64,000 bases of DNA from Paraburkholderia madseniana (GCF_009690905.1 NZ_VOSW01000052.1:1-64000); one strand, 5' to 3'; positions 18,071 to 27,232 are shown, counted from the stretch's first letter. Made by a program: numbers and translations. The notes: generated by a model from the sequence alone, not told the origin.

Positions 18071-19260
18071 GAAGCGAAGTCCTCGGGATGCAGCGGCGGG
18101 ATCACGTGGACTTTTTCGCCGGCGGTCACGGTATGCACGCCTTGCAGTACGACGCGCTCACCATCCTTGAGCCCCTGGCCGATCACAATCGTGCGCTCGT
18201 TATAGCGCGTGACCGTCACGCGGCGCAGTTCCAGCGCGTTGTCCGCGGCGCGCACGACCCACACGGCCGGCCGCGCGCCGTCGTGGAACAGGGCGGTGGC
18301 GGGCACAGTAAAGGAACCGTTCTGGCTCGCCGAGGCGTTGGCAGCTGAGTTGCCAGTTGCGTCGGCAGATGAGTCCGAGGGCGACGGCGCGGCGAGCGCG
18401 ATGTCGGCGGTCATGCCGAGGCGTACGTCCGGACCGGGATTGTCGAGCGTGAGCTTGGCGCGGTAAGTGCGGCTTTGCGGATCGGCGGCGGGCGACAGTT
18501 CGCGCACGCGCGCCTTGAAGCTGCGGCCCGGCAGCGCGGCCAGCGTGACCTGCGCGGTCTGCCCGACCGAGAGCGCGGCGAGCGCACTTTCCGGCACGTC
18601 GCAGACGACGTCGATATCGCCGCTCCATGCGAGGTTATAGACGGCTTGCCCCGCGGACACATTCTGGCCGGTGTCGGCCTGTTCGGCCGTGATCACGCCG
18701 GCGTGATCGGCACTGAGCGTGGTGTACTGCAACTGGTCTTTCGACAGCGCCGCCTGCTGCGCGGCCTGGTCGCGCTGCGCGGCGGCTGAGGCGTACGCGT
18801 TGGTGGTCTGTTCGAGCTGAGCGGGCGCGATCAGGTTTTCTTTCGCCTGTGCCTGGTCGCGATCGAGTTGCTGCTTCGCATACACGAGACTGTGTTGCGC
18901 GGCTTCGAGTTGAGCCTGCGCGCTGGCGGCATTCTTTTGCGCATCTGCCGGATCGAGCCGGGCGACGATCTGCCCGTTCTTCACGACGTCGCCCAAGCGT
19001 ACGCGCCGCTCGATGATTTTGCCGCCGACGCGAAACGACAGCGGGGTGGAATAGCGCGCCTGCACTTCGCCGGGCAACGAGGCCGCGGCTGTCGCGCTGC
19101 CGTCCGCATGCACGGCGACGGCGACCACCGGACGCGGCGCGGGCGCAACCGCTTCCTTCTTCGAGCACGCGGCGAGCGTGACCATACCGGCGAGCGCGAG
19201 GGCAAATGCTGCGCGGCGCAGACGCGCAGAACGGGCATACCGATGGGACTGCTGGCGCAT
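18067..19260 (-). CDS. RND periplasmic adaptor (membrane fusion) lipoprotein
   Basis: The 397-residue protein has a lipoprotein signal (FALALAGMVTLAAC). A barrel-sandwich lipoyl half-motif (YSTPLSFRVGGKIIERRV), an alpha-helical hairpin and a beta-barrel part (AQVTLAALPGRSFKARV) follow. The adaptor joins the permease to the outer-membrane channel. It is the first gene of the three-gene pump operon. The start at 19260 places the signal peptide correctly; in-frame codons up to 19371 would add 37 residues before it. A Ser/Ala-rich insert near residue 300 interrupts the C-terminal part and looks like a tolerated linker. Confidence 0.92.
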   Translation of the reverse strand: MRQQSHRYARSARLRRAAFALALAGMVTLAACSKKEAVAPAPRPVVAVAVHADGSATAAASLPGEVQARYSTPLSFRVGGKIIERRVRLGDVVKNGQIVARLDPADAQKNAASAQAQLEAAQHSLVYAKQQLDRDQAQAKENLIAPAQLEQTTNAYASAAAQRDQAAQQAALSKDQLQYTTLSADHAGVITAEQADTGQNVSAGQAVYNLAWSGDIDVVCDVPESALAALSVGQTAQVTLAALPGRSFKARVRELSPAADPQSRTYRAKLTLDNPGPDVRLGMTADIALAAPSPSDSSADATGNSAANASASQNGSFTVPATALFHDGARPAVWVVRAADNALELRRVTVTRYNERTIVIGQGLKDGERVVLQGVHTVTAGEKVHVIPPLHPEDFAS

Positions 19261-19479
19261 CGCAGACGATGCGGGAGGACCGGGACGCTTCACAATTACC
19301 CCAACTGGAGACAGCGAACGAACACGGCAAGCCGCAGCGGCTCGCCAGCGAAGACACGAGGGTCGAAACATGCGATCGGCATACGCATCTGACTTCGAAT
19401 GATTGGTCGCATTCTAATACACACCTGTATTTGAATGTTGACGTGAATTGGAATTCTTTTCGGTGCTAGACTTGCGCCC
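19261..19479. promoter_or_regulatory. Divergent promoter region of RND operon and TetR gene
   Basis: The 219-bp region serves both directions. Within it GAATG at 19397 and its inverted copy CATTC at 19410 flank 8 bp, and a further GAATG lies near 19433. These could form a TetR operator, but the match is short and the call is tentative. Confidence 0.4.
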
Positions 19480-20097
19480 ATGAAACGGCAACGACTTACA
19501 CGCGAGCAGAGCAAAGACCAGACGCGCCAGCGCCTGCTCGACGCTGCGCAAGCAATTTTTATGAAGAAAGGCTTTGTCGCGGCGAGTGTCGAAGACATCG
19601 CCGGGGCGGCGGGTTATACACGCGGCGCGTTCTATTCGAACTTCCGCAGCAAGAACGAGTTGTTCCTCGAACTACTGCGGCGCGACCACGAGACCATGCA
19701 GATGGGGTTGCATGCCATTTTCGAAGACGCGACTTCGCGCGAGGAAATGGAAGAGCGCGTGCTGCGCTACTACAGCAACCTGCATCGCGAGAACAAATGT
19801 TTCCTGCTGTGGGTAGAGGCGAAGCTGCTGGCCGTGCGCGACGGCCGCTTCCGCATACGCTTTAACGCGTTCCTGCACGAAAAGCTCGAACAGTTGAGTG
19901 CGTACATCCGCGAGTTTTCGACGCGGGTCGGCACGCCTCTGCCGTTACCGGCGGAGACACTAGCGATGGGCTTGATGGGCTTGTGCGACGGCGTGCAGTT
20001 CTTTTATGCGGTCGACCCGCAGAACGTCTCGTCGGAGATGGCTGAAACGGTGCTGGCGGGATTTTTCGCGCGCGTGGTGTTCGGGCGCGACGCGTAA
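19480..20097 (+). CDS. TetR/AcrR family regulator of the RND pump
   Basis: The 205-residue protein has a clear N-terminal TetR helix-turn-helix (VEDIAGAAGYTRGAFYSNF, near residues 36-55). Its helical C-terminal region is of the type that binds drugs or other hydrophobic effectors. It is divergent from the adaptor gene of the efflux operon, the standard arrangement for AcrR-like local repressors. The length is normal for the family and the start codon is the first in frame. No other target is suggested by context. Confidence 0.9.
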   Translation: MKRQRLTREQSKDQTRQRLLDAAQAIFMKKGFVAASVEDIAGAAGYTRGAFYSNFRSKNELFLELLRRDHETMQMGLHAIFEDATSREEMEERVLRYYSNLHRENKCFLLWVEAKLLAVRDGRFRIRFNAFLHEKLEQLSAYIREFSTRVGTPLPLPAETLAMGLMGLCDGVQFFYAVDPQNVSSEMAETVLAGFFARVVFGRDA

Positions 20098-20113
20098 TAC
20101 GAGTGCCGGCGGA

Positions 20114-20326
20114 TCAGCTCGCCGGCAACTGCGCGCAGGCGTTAGCAACCGGCGTGGCGCAGACGAACGAATACTGCCCGCTGTAGCGCAGGACTTCTTC
20201 ACCGACGTGCAGGACAACCTTGATTTCCGGGCACCGCTCGTAAGCGATGAAGGCCGAACAGGCCGCCGCGGACCAGCAAACCAGTGAAAACGCGATTTTT
20301 TCGAAAAGCTGAAAACGATGTGGCAT
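20114..20326 (-). CDS. Small exported or membrane-anchored hypothetical protein
   Basis: The 70-residue protein has a hydrophobic N-terminal segment (IAFSLVCWSAAACSAFIAY) that could be a signal or anchor. A polar region with three further cysteines follows. A good ribosome site (AAAGGAAC) precedes the ATG. It lies convergent to the TetR gene 16 bp away. I do not recognise a family. The cysteines suggest a disulfide-bonded periplasmic tail, which is inference. Confidence 0.6.
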   Translation of the reverse strand: MPHRFQLFEKIAFSLVCWSAAACSAFIAYERCPEIKVVLHVGEEVLRYSGQYSFVCATPVANACAQLPAS

Positions 20327-20581
20327 AGCGATGTGTTCCTTTCGGGCGCTATGTTACCAGCATCTAAGGGTTTATACCTACCAAATATCCGCAATAAACC
20401 TCGCAATAGCGTCGCGAGCGCCTCAGAAACCTGACCGGATTGTCATGTTCAGGTCAGGGTTGGGACATGATCGGGTCGATACAATCGAATCGTTGGGCAA
20501 ATCCGCGCGCGCCTTGTCGCGCGGGTCGACACAGGCGGCAGCGTTGCGCCGGCCCGGCTTTATCGAGGCAGGAGTCGTCCC

Positions 20582-21631
20582 ATGAATCAATTGCAGTCGA
20601 TGCGCGTATTCGTCAAGGTGGCCGACCTTGGCAGTTTCGTCCGCGCGGCCGGCGCGCTGGATCTTTCCACTGCCGTTGTCACGCGCCACGTCGCGGATCT
20701 GGAAGCGCGCCTTGGTACCCGGCTGCTCAATCGCACGACGCGGCGCCTCTCGCTGACCGAATCCGGCACGACTTATCTGGAACGCGTGCGCCATATTCTC
20801 GACGACCTGGAAGGCGTCGAGCAGATGGTGGTGGCGCGTAATCACGAACCGGTCGGGACGCTGCGCATCGTCGCGCCAGTGGTGTTCGGGCTGCATAGCC
20901 TCGCGCCGGTGGTGCAGTCTTACGCCGAGCGTTATCCGGAAGTCATGCCTGACGTCACGCTGGCGGATCGTCATGTCGATCTGGTGGAAGAGGGTTTTGA
21001 CGTCGGCATTATGGTCGCGCGGCACATGCGCAGCGCGAGCATTGTCACGCGGCGATTGACCACCGGCTATATGACGGTTTGCGCGACGCCCGCCTATCTG
21101 CAGCAGCACGGTACGCCGACCCGTCCCGAGGATCTGTTGAAGCATCCGTGTCTGAGCCGGCCTGCGGAGCAGGGCGGCGACGAAAAGGTCTTTACCGGAC
21201 CGCTGGGTGAGGTCCGTGTGAGACCCACCAACGCGATCGCGGCTAACAACACTGAGATGCTGAGGCAGTTCGCTTTGCTGGGCATGGGCGTGGCGATTTT
21301 GCCGAGCTACCTGATCGGCCGCGATCTGGCGTCCGGGCGGCTTGTGCCGTTGCTCGGCGATTACCGCCTGCCGCAAATCGAAATCACGATCGCGTATCCA
21401 AGCCGCCTTCATTTGCCGGCGAAAGTACGCACCTTTATCGATCACCTTGTCGCGCATTTCCAGCGCACCGACGAGCACGCGCGCGATCCCCGTGCCAGGA
21501 TGCCGCGGCGTGCCGTGGCCGGCTCGCCGGTTTATGCCGACGATCTGCCGGTGTCCGCTTTGCAGGGCGACGCGGCGCGGCCGACGCTCCCGGTTTCGCG
21601 CGCGCGGATCGTAGCATCGTCGTCGCTTTGA
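20582..21631 (+). CDS. LysR family regulator with C-terminal extension
   Basis: The 349-residue protein has an N-terminal winged helix (VKVADLGSFVRAAGALDLST, then ARLGTRLLNRTTRRLSLTE) and the LysR effector domain. After the expected end of that domain (IDHLVAHFQRT, near residue 296) it runs on for some 50 residues of basic, low-complexity sequence ending in ARIVASSSL. Relatives of about 300 residues normally stop there, so the tail is a late addition or a read-on after loss of a stop codon. The targets are unknown; no metabolic gene is divergent from it. Confidence 0.88.
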   Translation: MNQLQSMRVFVKVADLGSFVRAAGALDLSTAVVTRHVADLEARLGTRLLNRTTRRLSLTESGTTYLERVRHILDDLEGVEQMVVARNHEPVGTLRIVAPVVFGLHSLAPVVQSYAERYPEVMPDVTLADRHVDLVEEGFDVGIMVARHMRSASIVTRRLTTGYMTVCATPAYLQQHGTPTRPEDLLKHPCLSRPAEQGGDEKVFTGPLGEVRVRPTNAIAANNTEMLRQFALLGMGVAILPSYLIGRDLASGRLVPLLGDYRLPQIEITIAYPSRLHLPAKVRTFIDHLVAHFQRTDEHARDPRARMPRRAVAGSPVYADDLPVSALQGDAARPTLPVSRARIVASSSL

Positions 21632-21647
21632 CGAGCGCGCGGTAAAC

Positions 21648-22037
21648 CTAGATCCACACGTCGTTCGCGGCGGTGCGTTCGTTGCTTTCTTCGCCGGTGT
21701 TCTTCACGCCGCGCGGTTCGATCAGCAGCAGCTTGACCTCGCGTTCGGCATACGGTTTGTGTTCCGTGCCTTTGGGCACCACGAACATTTCTCCGGCCGA
21801 GAGCAGCACGGAGCCATCGCGCATGTCGATGCGCAACTGTCCGTCCAGCACGATAAACGTTTCGTCCGTGTCGGCATGTTCGTGCCAGACAAAGTCGCCT
21901 TCGATGCGCACCAGCTTGAACTGATAGTCGTTCATTTCCGCGACCACGCGTGCTTGCCACTGGTCGCTGAAGAGCTCCAGCTTCTCAGCGAAATTGATGG
22001 CGCGGTAGGGCCGTTGAATCGTTTGATGGGTGGACAT
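21648..22037 (-). CDS. Cupin-domain protein
   Basis: The 129-residue protein is a single cupin barrel. Motif 1 reads FVWHEHADTDETFIVLDG and motif 2 lies in SAGEMFVVPKGTEHKPYA, giving His, His, Glu and His as likely metal ligands. Small cupins of this kind include metal-dependent dioxygenases, isomerases and binding proteins, so no reaction is assigned. It lies downstream of an AraC regulator on the same strand, 129 bp apart, and may be its target. Confidence 0.82.
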   Translation of the reverse strand: MSTHQTIQRPYRAINFAEKLELFSDQWQARVVAEMNDYQFKLVRIEGDFVWHEHADTDETFIVLDGQLRIDMRDGSVLLSAGEMFVVPKGTEHKPYAEREVKLLLIEPRGVKNTGEESNERTAANDVWI

Positions 22038-22166
22038 CGCGGTGCTCCCTCCTGAGGGGTAGGTGTGTGTCAGGCAGGAGCGTAGGGCGGGAGGCGCTAG
22101 CGGGTCTTGTACGTTTGTGCGCGGGGGCGGCGGGCGATGGACGGTGGGATATCCGTCGAGCTACCG

Positions 22167-23039
22167 TTAACGCGCGCCGCGGGTCGAAGGCCCCAGCATC
22201 TTGAGCCAATGCGCCGGCGCAACGCCCCACGCGCGCTTGAAGTGCCGTGTCATATGGCTCTGATCGGTAAAGCCGGCCGCCGCCGACGCGTCGGCGAGCG
22301 ACACGCCCTGAATCGCGAGTCGGCGCACGAGATCGAGCCGGCGCATGGTCAGATAGCGATGCGGACTCGTGCCGAACAGCGCACGAAAATCCCGCGACAA
22401 ACTCCAGCGGTCGCGGCCGGCGGCTGCCGCCAGTTCGTCGAGTGTCACTGCGCTATCGAGCGAACCAAGCATATACTCGCGCGCCCGTTCGGCCGCGAGG
22501 TAATCCACCGGACGGCGCGTCGCCGCGCCCCCTGCCACGGCGTCGAGCGCGATGGCCAGTTCGTAGAGCGCATCGTCCTGTTCGAGCGAATCGATCGCAC
22601 AATCCATCGTGCGCAGCAGGCTCTCGGTCGCAGCAAACAGACGCGGGTCGTTCGAGAGTCCGCCTTCAATGAACGGCAACGGCTTGCCGCCGAGCGCCTG
22701 TTGAAACAGCGCCGGGTCGACATAGATCATCCGGTAGTGAAAGCCGTCGCGGGTGCCGGCCTGGCCATCGTGCGGCTCATCGGGATGCAGCACCATCGTG
22801 CCGCCCGGCAAGCTGTTACGCGTGCTGCCCCGATAGCGGAAGCTCTGCACGCCAGCAAGCGTGCGGCCGATCGCATAGGTATCGTGCCGGTGCATCGCAT
22901 AGCCGGCATGATGAAAGAAGGCTTCGATTCGCTCGATGCCGCTCGTGCCGCCCGAATGCGGCGAGCGATGGATCCAGTCGGCAGCGGGCTTCGGATCGGA
23001 CGAAAGTGAACTCGGCGTCAAGACCTGCTTTCCGCTCAT
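22167..23039 (-). CDS. AraC family transcriptional regulator
   Basis: The 290-residue protein has an N-terminal cupin-like sensing part (AGYAMHRHDTYAIGRTLAG, near residue 45) and two C-terminal AraC helix-turn-helix units (TLDELAAAAGRDRWSLSRDFR and VSLADASAAAGFTDQSHMTRHF). Its start overlaps the stop codon of the upstream DUF2795-like gene by 4 bp. That makes a two-gene translationally coupled unit with the cupin gene further downstream. The effector is unknown. Confidence 0.9.
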   Translation of the reverse strand: MSGKQVLTPSSLSSDPKPAADWIHRSPHSGGTSGIERIEAFFHHAGYAMHRHDTYAIGRTLAGVQSFRYRGSTRNSLPGGTMVLHPDEPHDGQAGTRDGFHYRMIYVDPALFQQALGGKPLPFIEGGLSNDPRLFAATESLLRTMDCAIDSLEQDDALYELAIALDAVAGGAATRRPVDYLAAERAREYMLGSLDSAVTLDELAAAAGRDRWSLSRDFRALFGTSPHRYLTMRRLDLVRRLAIQGVSLADASAAAGFTDQSHMTRHFKRAWGVAPAHWLKMLGPSTRGAR

Positions 23040-23266
23040 GCCCCCAGACCCGGCCCATAGTTGCCGCCGACGAGGCGCGTGACCGACGCCACGTCGGCAT
23101 AGTCCTGCTCCGGCAAACCGTCGAGCATCGACACGACTTCGTTGCTCGCGCCGGCTTCGCGCGCGGCGTCGACTAGCGCGTCCTTGTAGGTCGGGAAACG
23201 GACTTCGCGCAGAACGTCGGCGATCTGCAGATCAATCGATTCGCCGGGAATAGCCGATGCGGTCAT
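23036..23266 (-). CDS. Small DUF2795-like protein
   Basis: The 76-residue acidic protein contains LREVRFPTYKDALVDAAREAG and a second half (MLDGLPEQDYADVASVTRLV) that fits the DUF2795 pattern of small helical proteins. Its stop codon overlaps the AraC start by 4 bp. The function of the family is unknown. The coupling suggests a partner or modulator of the regulator. Confidence 0.65.
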   Translation of the reverse strand: MTASAIPGESIDLQIADVLREVRFPTYKDALVDAAREAGASNEVVSMLDGLPEQDYADVASVTRLVGGNYGPGLGA

Positions 23267-23298
23267 GCAAGCGCTCCAAGGGGGCGGTTTTCAGGTTT

Positions 23299-23553
23299 TC
23301 AGGTCTGCAGGTGCTCGTTCTGGCCCGTGAAGCTTCGCTCCAGATGCCGCGACTTGGGCAGCGCGATGTGTTGCCATTGTTGCGGACGAGTGTCGTCCGT
23401 GGCAGCGACGTCCGGCGCCGCGGGAGCGACCGGTGCGGCGTTGGCGCGTTCGGCAAGACTATTGGCGGCCGTGCTGTCCGGCGCGGTATGAACTGGCGCG
23501 GCAAAACACGAGGCTGACAGCGTCACCATGGTCAACAGTGTCGAGGTTTTCAT
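23299..23553 (-). CDS. Small secreted hypothetical protein
   Basis: The 84-residue protein has a signal peptide (MKTSTLLTMVTLSASCFAAPV) followed by an Ala/Pro-rich, probably unstructured chain. The start at 23553 follows AGGAGGTCGGGCG, a strong ribosome site. No domain is recognised. It lies 32 bp upstream of the DUF2795-like gene and may begin the same operon. Confidence 0.6.
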   Translation of the reverse strand: MKTSTLLTMVTLSASCFAAPVHTAPDSTAANSLAERANAAPVAPAAPDVAATDDTRPQQWQHIALPKSRHLERSFTGQNEHLQT

Positions 23554-23891
23554 CGCCCGACCTCCTAAGCTCATGCGGCGCTGACAGTTGAGCAAGCGTT
23601 ACGCTGTCCCCGCGTCGTAAGGACGGCGCAACCTACACGCGGCGTTGATACAGGCGGGCGGCGTGCATCTACCATCTTAGATGGCAAACGGCTGCGACGC
23701 GCGCGCAAATGAAACAAAACCTAATTGTAGATTTCACATGATGGCAGGAAAAAGGCAGAGCAGTCGCGAACGGTCGTGCTGCGTCTATGTTGCGATGCGG
23801 AAGCGGCTGATGCCCGAATCGCGTGCGAACCTCAATCTGCCTGGTAACAGCCTGGGCGAACAACGGTTCAGCGACCGTTAAGAGCGAGCTT
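23554..23891. other. Intergenic region with no gene seen
   Basis: This 338-bp gap lies between the secreted-protein gene (read leftward) and the 3' end of the Ntn-hydrolase-like gene. A 64-codon minus-strand frame at 23669-23863 has no ribosome site or recognisable domain. Promoter elements for 23553 probably lie near 23570-23650. Confidence 0.4.
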
Positions 23892-25229
23892 CTAACGCAG
23901 CACGTCGAACCGCGTCCACGGCCACGACGGCCGGTCGCGCATATAGCCGTTGAGCCAGTTCCACTGCGGGTGGCGCTTCATGAACGCCTGGGCGTCGAAC
24001 GGCTTGCCGCACGGGTGCCCCCAGCGTGCGGTGAACGCCATCTTGCGCGCCATCTCGCTGTCGACCACCTTGCCGTCGTTGGCGCCCCACGGATTGAACG
24101 GCCCTTGATCGGAACCGCCGAAGCGCGCGTCGTCCAGTTCAAGATGCCCGCAGATGGTGCGCGAGCAGGGATTGTCGTTGCGGTCGAGATAGACGTCGTG
24201 ATGGTCGGCGATCATCTCTTTGGCGAGTTCGACGTCGATCTTGCCGTGATGCATTTCTTCGAGCTGCATGAAGCGCAAGCGGCGCGCGCCGTTCTTGCGC
24301 ACGTCCGTATAGTCTTCGCCTTCGCCGATGCATTCCTGGTTGCGGATCTTCAGATCGGTCGCGGTGTTGTAACCGCTATAGAAGCCGTCTTTCGTACTCT
24401 CGAAGCCGGAATAGTGCAGCCCCAGTTCGTAGCGCGCGATCTCGCCGGTCTTGGTGTCGCCGAGCAGCCAACTGTTCGCATAGCCGCCGTTGTTGGCGAC
24501 CGCGAACATCTCGCACCATTCGCCGATGTTGTTGGCGTACTGCGACGCGCGCCGCGAGCGATAGAACTCCGGCGCACCCGCTGCGTTGTAGCCGATAAAG
24601 TTGGAGATGGTGGTTTCGGTGACCATCAGGCCGGCTTCGGTGACCCAGAAATCGGTGAGGCTGGAGATGCAGCCCGGCAGGCCTTGCATCAGGATGCGGT
24701 TGCCGCGATCGGGCACGATGTCGAACACGACGTTGAACGCGTCGCCCGCGGCGTAGCGGTCCCACGAGTTATGTGCCATGACGATGCGGCCGTCGCGGGT
24801 GGCGTTGCCGGTGGCGATGAACGCGCTGCAGTGATGGCCGCGGCGTCCGCGCCAGGGTTTCAGGCCGAGTTGCGGTTTCTGGGCCGCCGCGTGGCTCGGC
24901 CACCAGCTTTGCAGCAGATCCATGTAGCCGTTCCAGGCTAGCACTTCGGCGAACGGCAGCTTCGCGCCGTCGGCGATGCCCTGGATTTCGTCGGCGAATT
25001 CGGTGTCGAGTTTGTTGGCGAACTGGGACACGGCGGCGTCGACAAAGGTGTCGAAGTCTTCACCGGTATCCCATTTCGCCAGGTAGCGGGCGGTGCGGAT
25101 CGCGTTCTGGATTTCGGTGGCGAGCAACTGGCCATGCTGCTCGCCGCGATCGTACGGCTCGCCTTCGATATGCAGAAAAATCCAGCCGGCCTGATCACGG
25201 CGGACGGCATCGAGGGACGGTTCGCTCAT
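23892..25229 (-). CDS. C45 / phospholipase B-like Ntn-hydrolase
   Basis: The 445-residue protein contains GHHCSAFIATGNATRDGRI, in which Cys134 is the likely N-terminal nucleophile released by self-cleavage. The pattern is shared by the peptidase C45 (acyl-CoA:6-aminopenicillanate acyltransferase) and phospholipase B-like families, and the motif MAHNSWD follows. EPYDRGEQHGQLLA near residue 24 is also typical. The ATG at 25229 has GGAGCG upstream; codons further upstream in frame look non-coding and pass through an 8-bp tandem repeat. It would hydrolyse an amide or ester bond; the substrate is not evident. No signal peptide is visible. Confidence 0.75.
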   Translation of the reverse strand: MSEPSLDAVRRDQAGWIFLHIEGEPYDRGEQHGQLLATEIQNAIRTARYLAKWDTGEDFDTFVDAAVSQFANKLDTEFADEIQGIADGAKLPFAEVLAWNGYMDLLQSWWPSHAAAQKPQLGLKPWRGRRGHHCSAFIATGNATRDGRIVMAHNSWDRYAAGDAFNVVFDIVPDRGNRILMQGLPGCISSLTDFWVTEAGLMVTETTISNFIGYNAAGAPEFYRSRRASQYANNIGEWCEMFAVANNGGYANSWLLGDTKTGEIARYELGLHYSGFESTKDGFYSGYNTATDLKIRNQECIGEGEDYTDVRKNGARRLRFMQLEEMHHGKIDVELAKEMIADHHDVYLDRNDNPCSRTICGHLELDDARFGGSDQGPFNPWGANDGKVVDSEMARKMAFTARWGHPCGKPFDAQAFMKRHPQWNWLNGYMRDRPSWPWTRFDVLR

Positions 25230-25428
25230 CTTCGCTCCGATCGAAGGGCGGGCGTCTCGGTGCGCCCGTCTTGGCGTAACGCGCGCTGCTCGCAAGCGCT
25301 GCAGCGGTTTCCTCATTGTAGAGAATCTGCCGCGCTTTGCACGGGCTGAGAAGGCGGCGTGGGTGAGGCGCCGCGCATTGCCGCGCGGGTTCGGCCAATG
25401 ACTCGGCAATCGACCGAGCGACTTCGCA

Positions 25429-25484
25429 CCCGATAGCCCGATAGCCCGATAGCCCGATAGCCGGAGTGCCCGAAAGCCCGAAAG
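25429..25484. repeat. 8-bp tandem repeat CCCGATAG
   Basis: Four exact copies of CCCGATAG are followed by CCGGAGTG and two copies of CCCGAAAG, seven octamers in all. The array ends 14 bp before the stop codon of the chloride-channel gene and lies upstream of the Ntn-hydrolase-like gene. Confidence 0.9.
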
Positions 25485-25498
25485 CCCGACCCCCGGCC

Positions 25499-27232
25499 TC
25501 AGCGCGTCGGATTCATTCGGAAGTACGCATCGAGCAGCGAAGTCTTGTACACCACCCCGGCCAGCTTCGGGTCCGCGGTGCTTTCGACGACCGGCAAGCG
25601 CTCTCCCTGGAACGCCATAAAGTGCTGCAACGCAACGCCGAGCGGCATATCCGGCGTGAGCACATCGAAATGCGGCTGCAGGTAATCCGCGGCGGTTTTT
25701 GCTGAGGTGTCGCGCTTGTCGAGCAGATCGGAGGTGATGTCCTTGAGCGCGACCACGCCGAGAAACGCACCGGACTCGTTGGCAACGTACAGATACTTCA
25801 CCGGATATTCGAGGAACACGCGCGTCATATCCTGCACGGTCGCGTTCGGGGGCACGACGGTTTCGGCGGGACGGATCAGTTCGCGCATCTGCGTCGCGCG
25901 TAGACGCGTGCGTTCCTGTTCCTCCTGATTGCGGCGTAGCGTGATTTCGTACATCGACGTCTTGCCGATCGCGCGCGACACGAAATACGCGACCACGCAC
26001 GACAGCATCAGCGGCAGCACCACCTGATAGCTGAGCGTCATTTCGAAGATCATCAGGATCGCCATCAGCGGCGCCTGTGTGGCGCCGGCCAGAAACGCGC
26101 CCATGCCGACCATCGCATAGGCGAACGGCGCCGAGGTGCCGTGCGGCCACAACGCGTGCATGCCGAGGCCGAACAGCGAGCCAACCACCGCGCCGACGAA
26201 GAGCGTCGGCGTGAACACCCCGCCGATCGCGCCTGAACCCACAGTCGCCGACGTCGCGACGATCTTGAACACCAGCACGAGGACGAGCGCGCTCCACGTC
26301 CACGGCGAATGCAGAATGGAATTGACGACGCTGTAACCGTTGCCCCACACCTCGGGCGTCCATACCGACAGAATGCCGACGATCAGACCGCCCAGCGCCA
26401 GCCGGATGGGCAACGGCACGGGCAGTTTGCGAAAGTTTGCTTTCGAGAAGTCCATCAGCCGCAGAAACTGCGGCGCGGCTGCACCGCACAGCAGCCCGAG
26501 CCCAACGAACAACAGGACTTCGGCGCCCGCCACGGGCGGAAACACCGGCATTTCGTACGGCGGCTTGTAGCTGGTGAACTCGCGCATGGTGATGTTGGCG
26601 ACCACCGCTGAAACGACCACGGGGCCGAAGCTTTCCATCACGATCGAGCCGAGCACGATTTCAGTGACGAAAAACGCGCCGGCAATCGGCGCACTGTACG
26701 CGGAGGTAATCCCGGCCGCCGCGCCGCAGGCGACGAGCAGGCGCAGACGCGGCGGGTCGAAATGCACCCAGCGGCCGATCAACGACGCGGCCAGCGCCGC
26801 CAGTTGCACCATCGGACCTTCGCGGCCGATCGAGCCGCCGCTCGAAATCGTGAACAGCGAGGACACGCTGCGCCAGAAGCTCAACTTCACCGGCACCACG
26901 CCGTCGCCGATCGCGACCGCTTCCATGTAGTCGATGTGATTGCACTTGTCGACGTGACGCTGCGCGATCAGCAGAAAGAAGCCGGCGATCAGGCCGCCCG
27001 CGGCGGGCAGCCACACGCGCACCGTCCACGGCAAGCTGCGCGCCATTTCGACGAAACTGCCGGACTTGCCGACCGTCGCCAGTTGCAGCAACGCGATGCC
27101 TTCGCGAAAGGCAATCGTCGCGAACGCGCCCGCGACGCCGACCACCACCGACCAGACCAGCATCGTATGGGCGTCGGAGAGACGGAACAGGGTTTGGGCG
27201 CGGGTGCGCAGCTTCAGCAGGAATGAAAGCAC
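25499..27232 (-). CDS. clcA: CLC-type chloride channel/antiporter with CBS domains
   Basis: The 577-residue protein carries the CLC signature sites: GGSIGREGPMVQLAAL (near residue 130), a GxFTP-type motif GAIGGVFTPTLFVGA (near 340) and about a dozen hydrophobic helices. The C-terminal 130 residues hold a pair of CBS domains (TVQDMTRVFLEYPVKYLYV and FDVLTPDMPLGVALQHFMAF), which often sense adenine nucleotides. The residue after GREGP that would be the external gating glutamate is kept. It moves chloride across the inner membrane, either as a channel or in exchange for protons. The tandem CBS pair is missing from E. coli ClcA but common in related proteobacterial proteins. Confidence 0.92.
   Translation of the reverse strand: MLSFLLKLRTRAQTLFRLSDAHTMLVWSVVVGVAGAFATIAFREGIALLQLATVGKSGSFVEMARSLPWTVRVWLPAAGGLIAGFFLLIAQRHVDKCNHIDYMEAVAIGDGVVPVKLSFWRSVSSLFTISSGGSIGREGPMVQLAALAASLIGRWVHFDPPRLRLLVACGAAAGITSAYSAPIAGAFFVTEIVLGSIVMESFGPVVVSAVVANITMREFTSYKPPYEMPVFPPVAGAEVLLFVGLGLLCGAAAPQFLRLMDFSKANFRKLPVPLPIRLALGGLIVGILSVWTPEVWGNGYSVVNSILHSPWTWSALVLVLVFKIVATSATVGSGAIGGVFTPTLFVGAVVGSLFGLGMHALWPHGTSAPFAYAMVGMGAFLAGATQAPLMAILMIFEMTLSYQVVLPLMLSCVVAYFVSRAIGKTSMYEITLRRNQEEQERTRLRATQMRELIRPAETVVPPNATVQDMTRVFLEYPVKYLYVANESGAFLGVVALKDITSDLLDKRDTSAKTAADYLQPHFDVLTPDMPLGVALQHFMAFQGERLPVVESTADPKLAGVVYKTSLLDAYFRMNPTR

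Noticed and set aside
23669..23863. 64-codon minus-strand frame before the Ntn-hydrolase gene
   Set aside because: No Shine-Dalgarno, no recognisable domain and no codon bias. Better read as intergenic.
23892..26489. An 865-codon minus-strand frame spanning the Ntn-hydrolase and chloride-channel region
   Set aside because: The upper part is an out-of-frame reading of the chloride-channel gene on the same strand. Only the segment from 25229 has domain matches.
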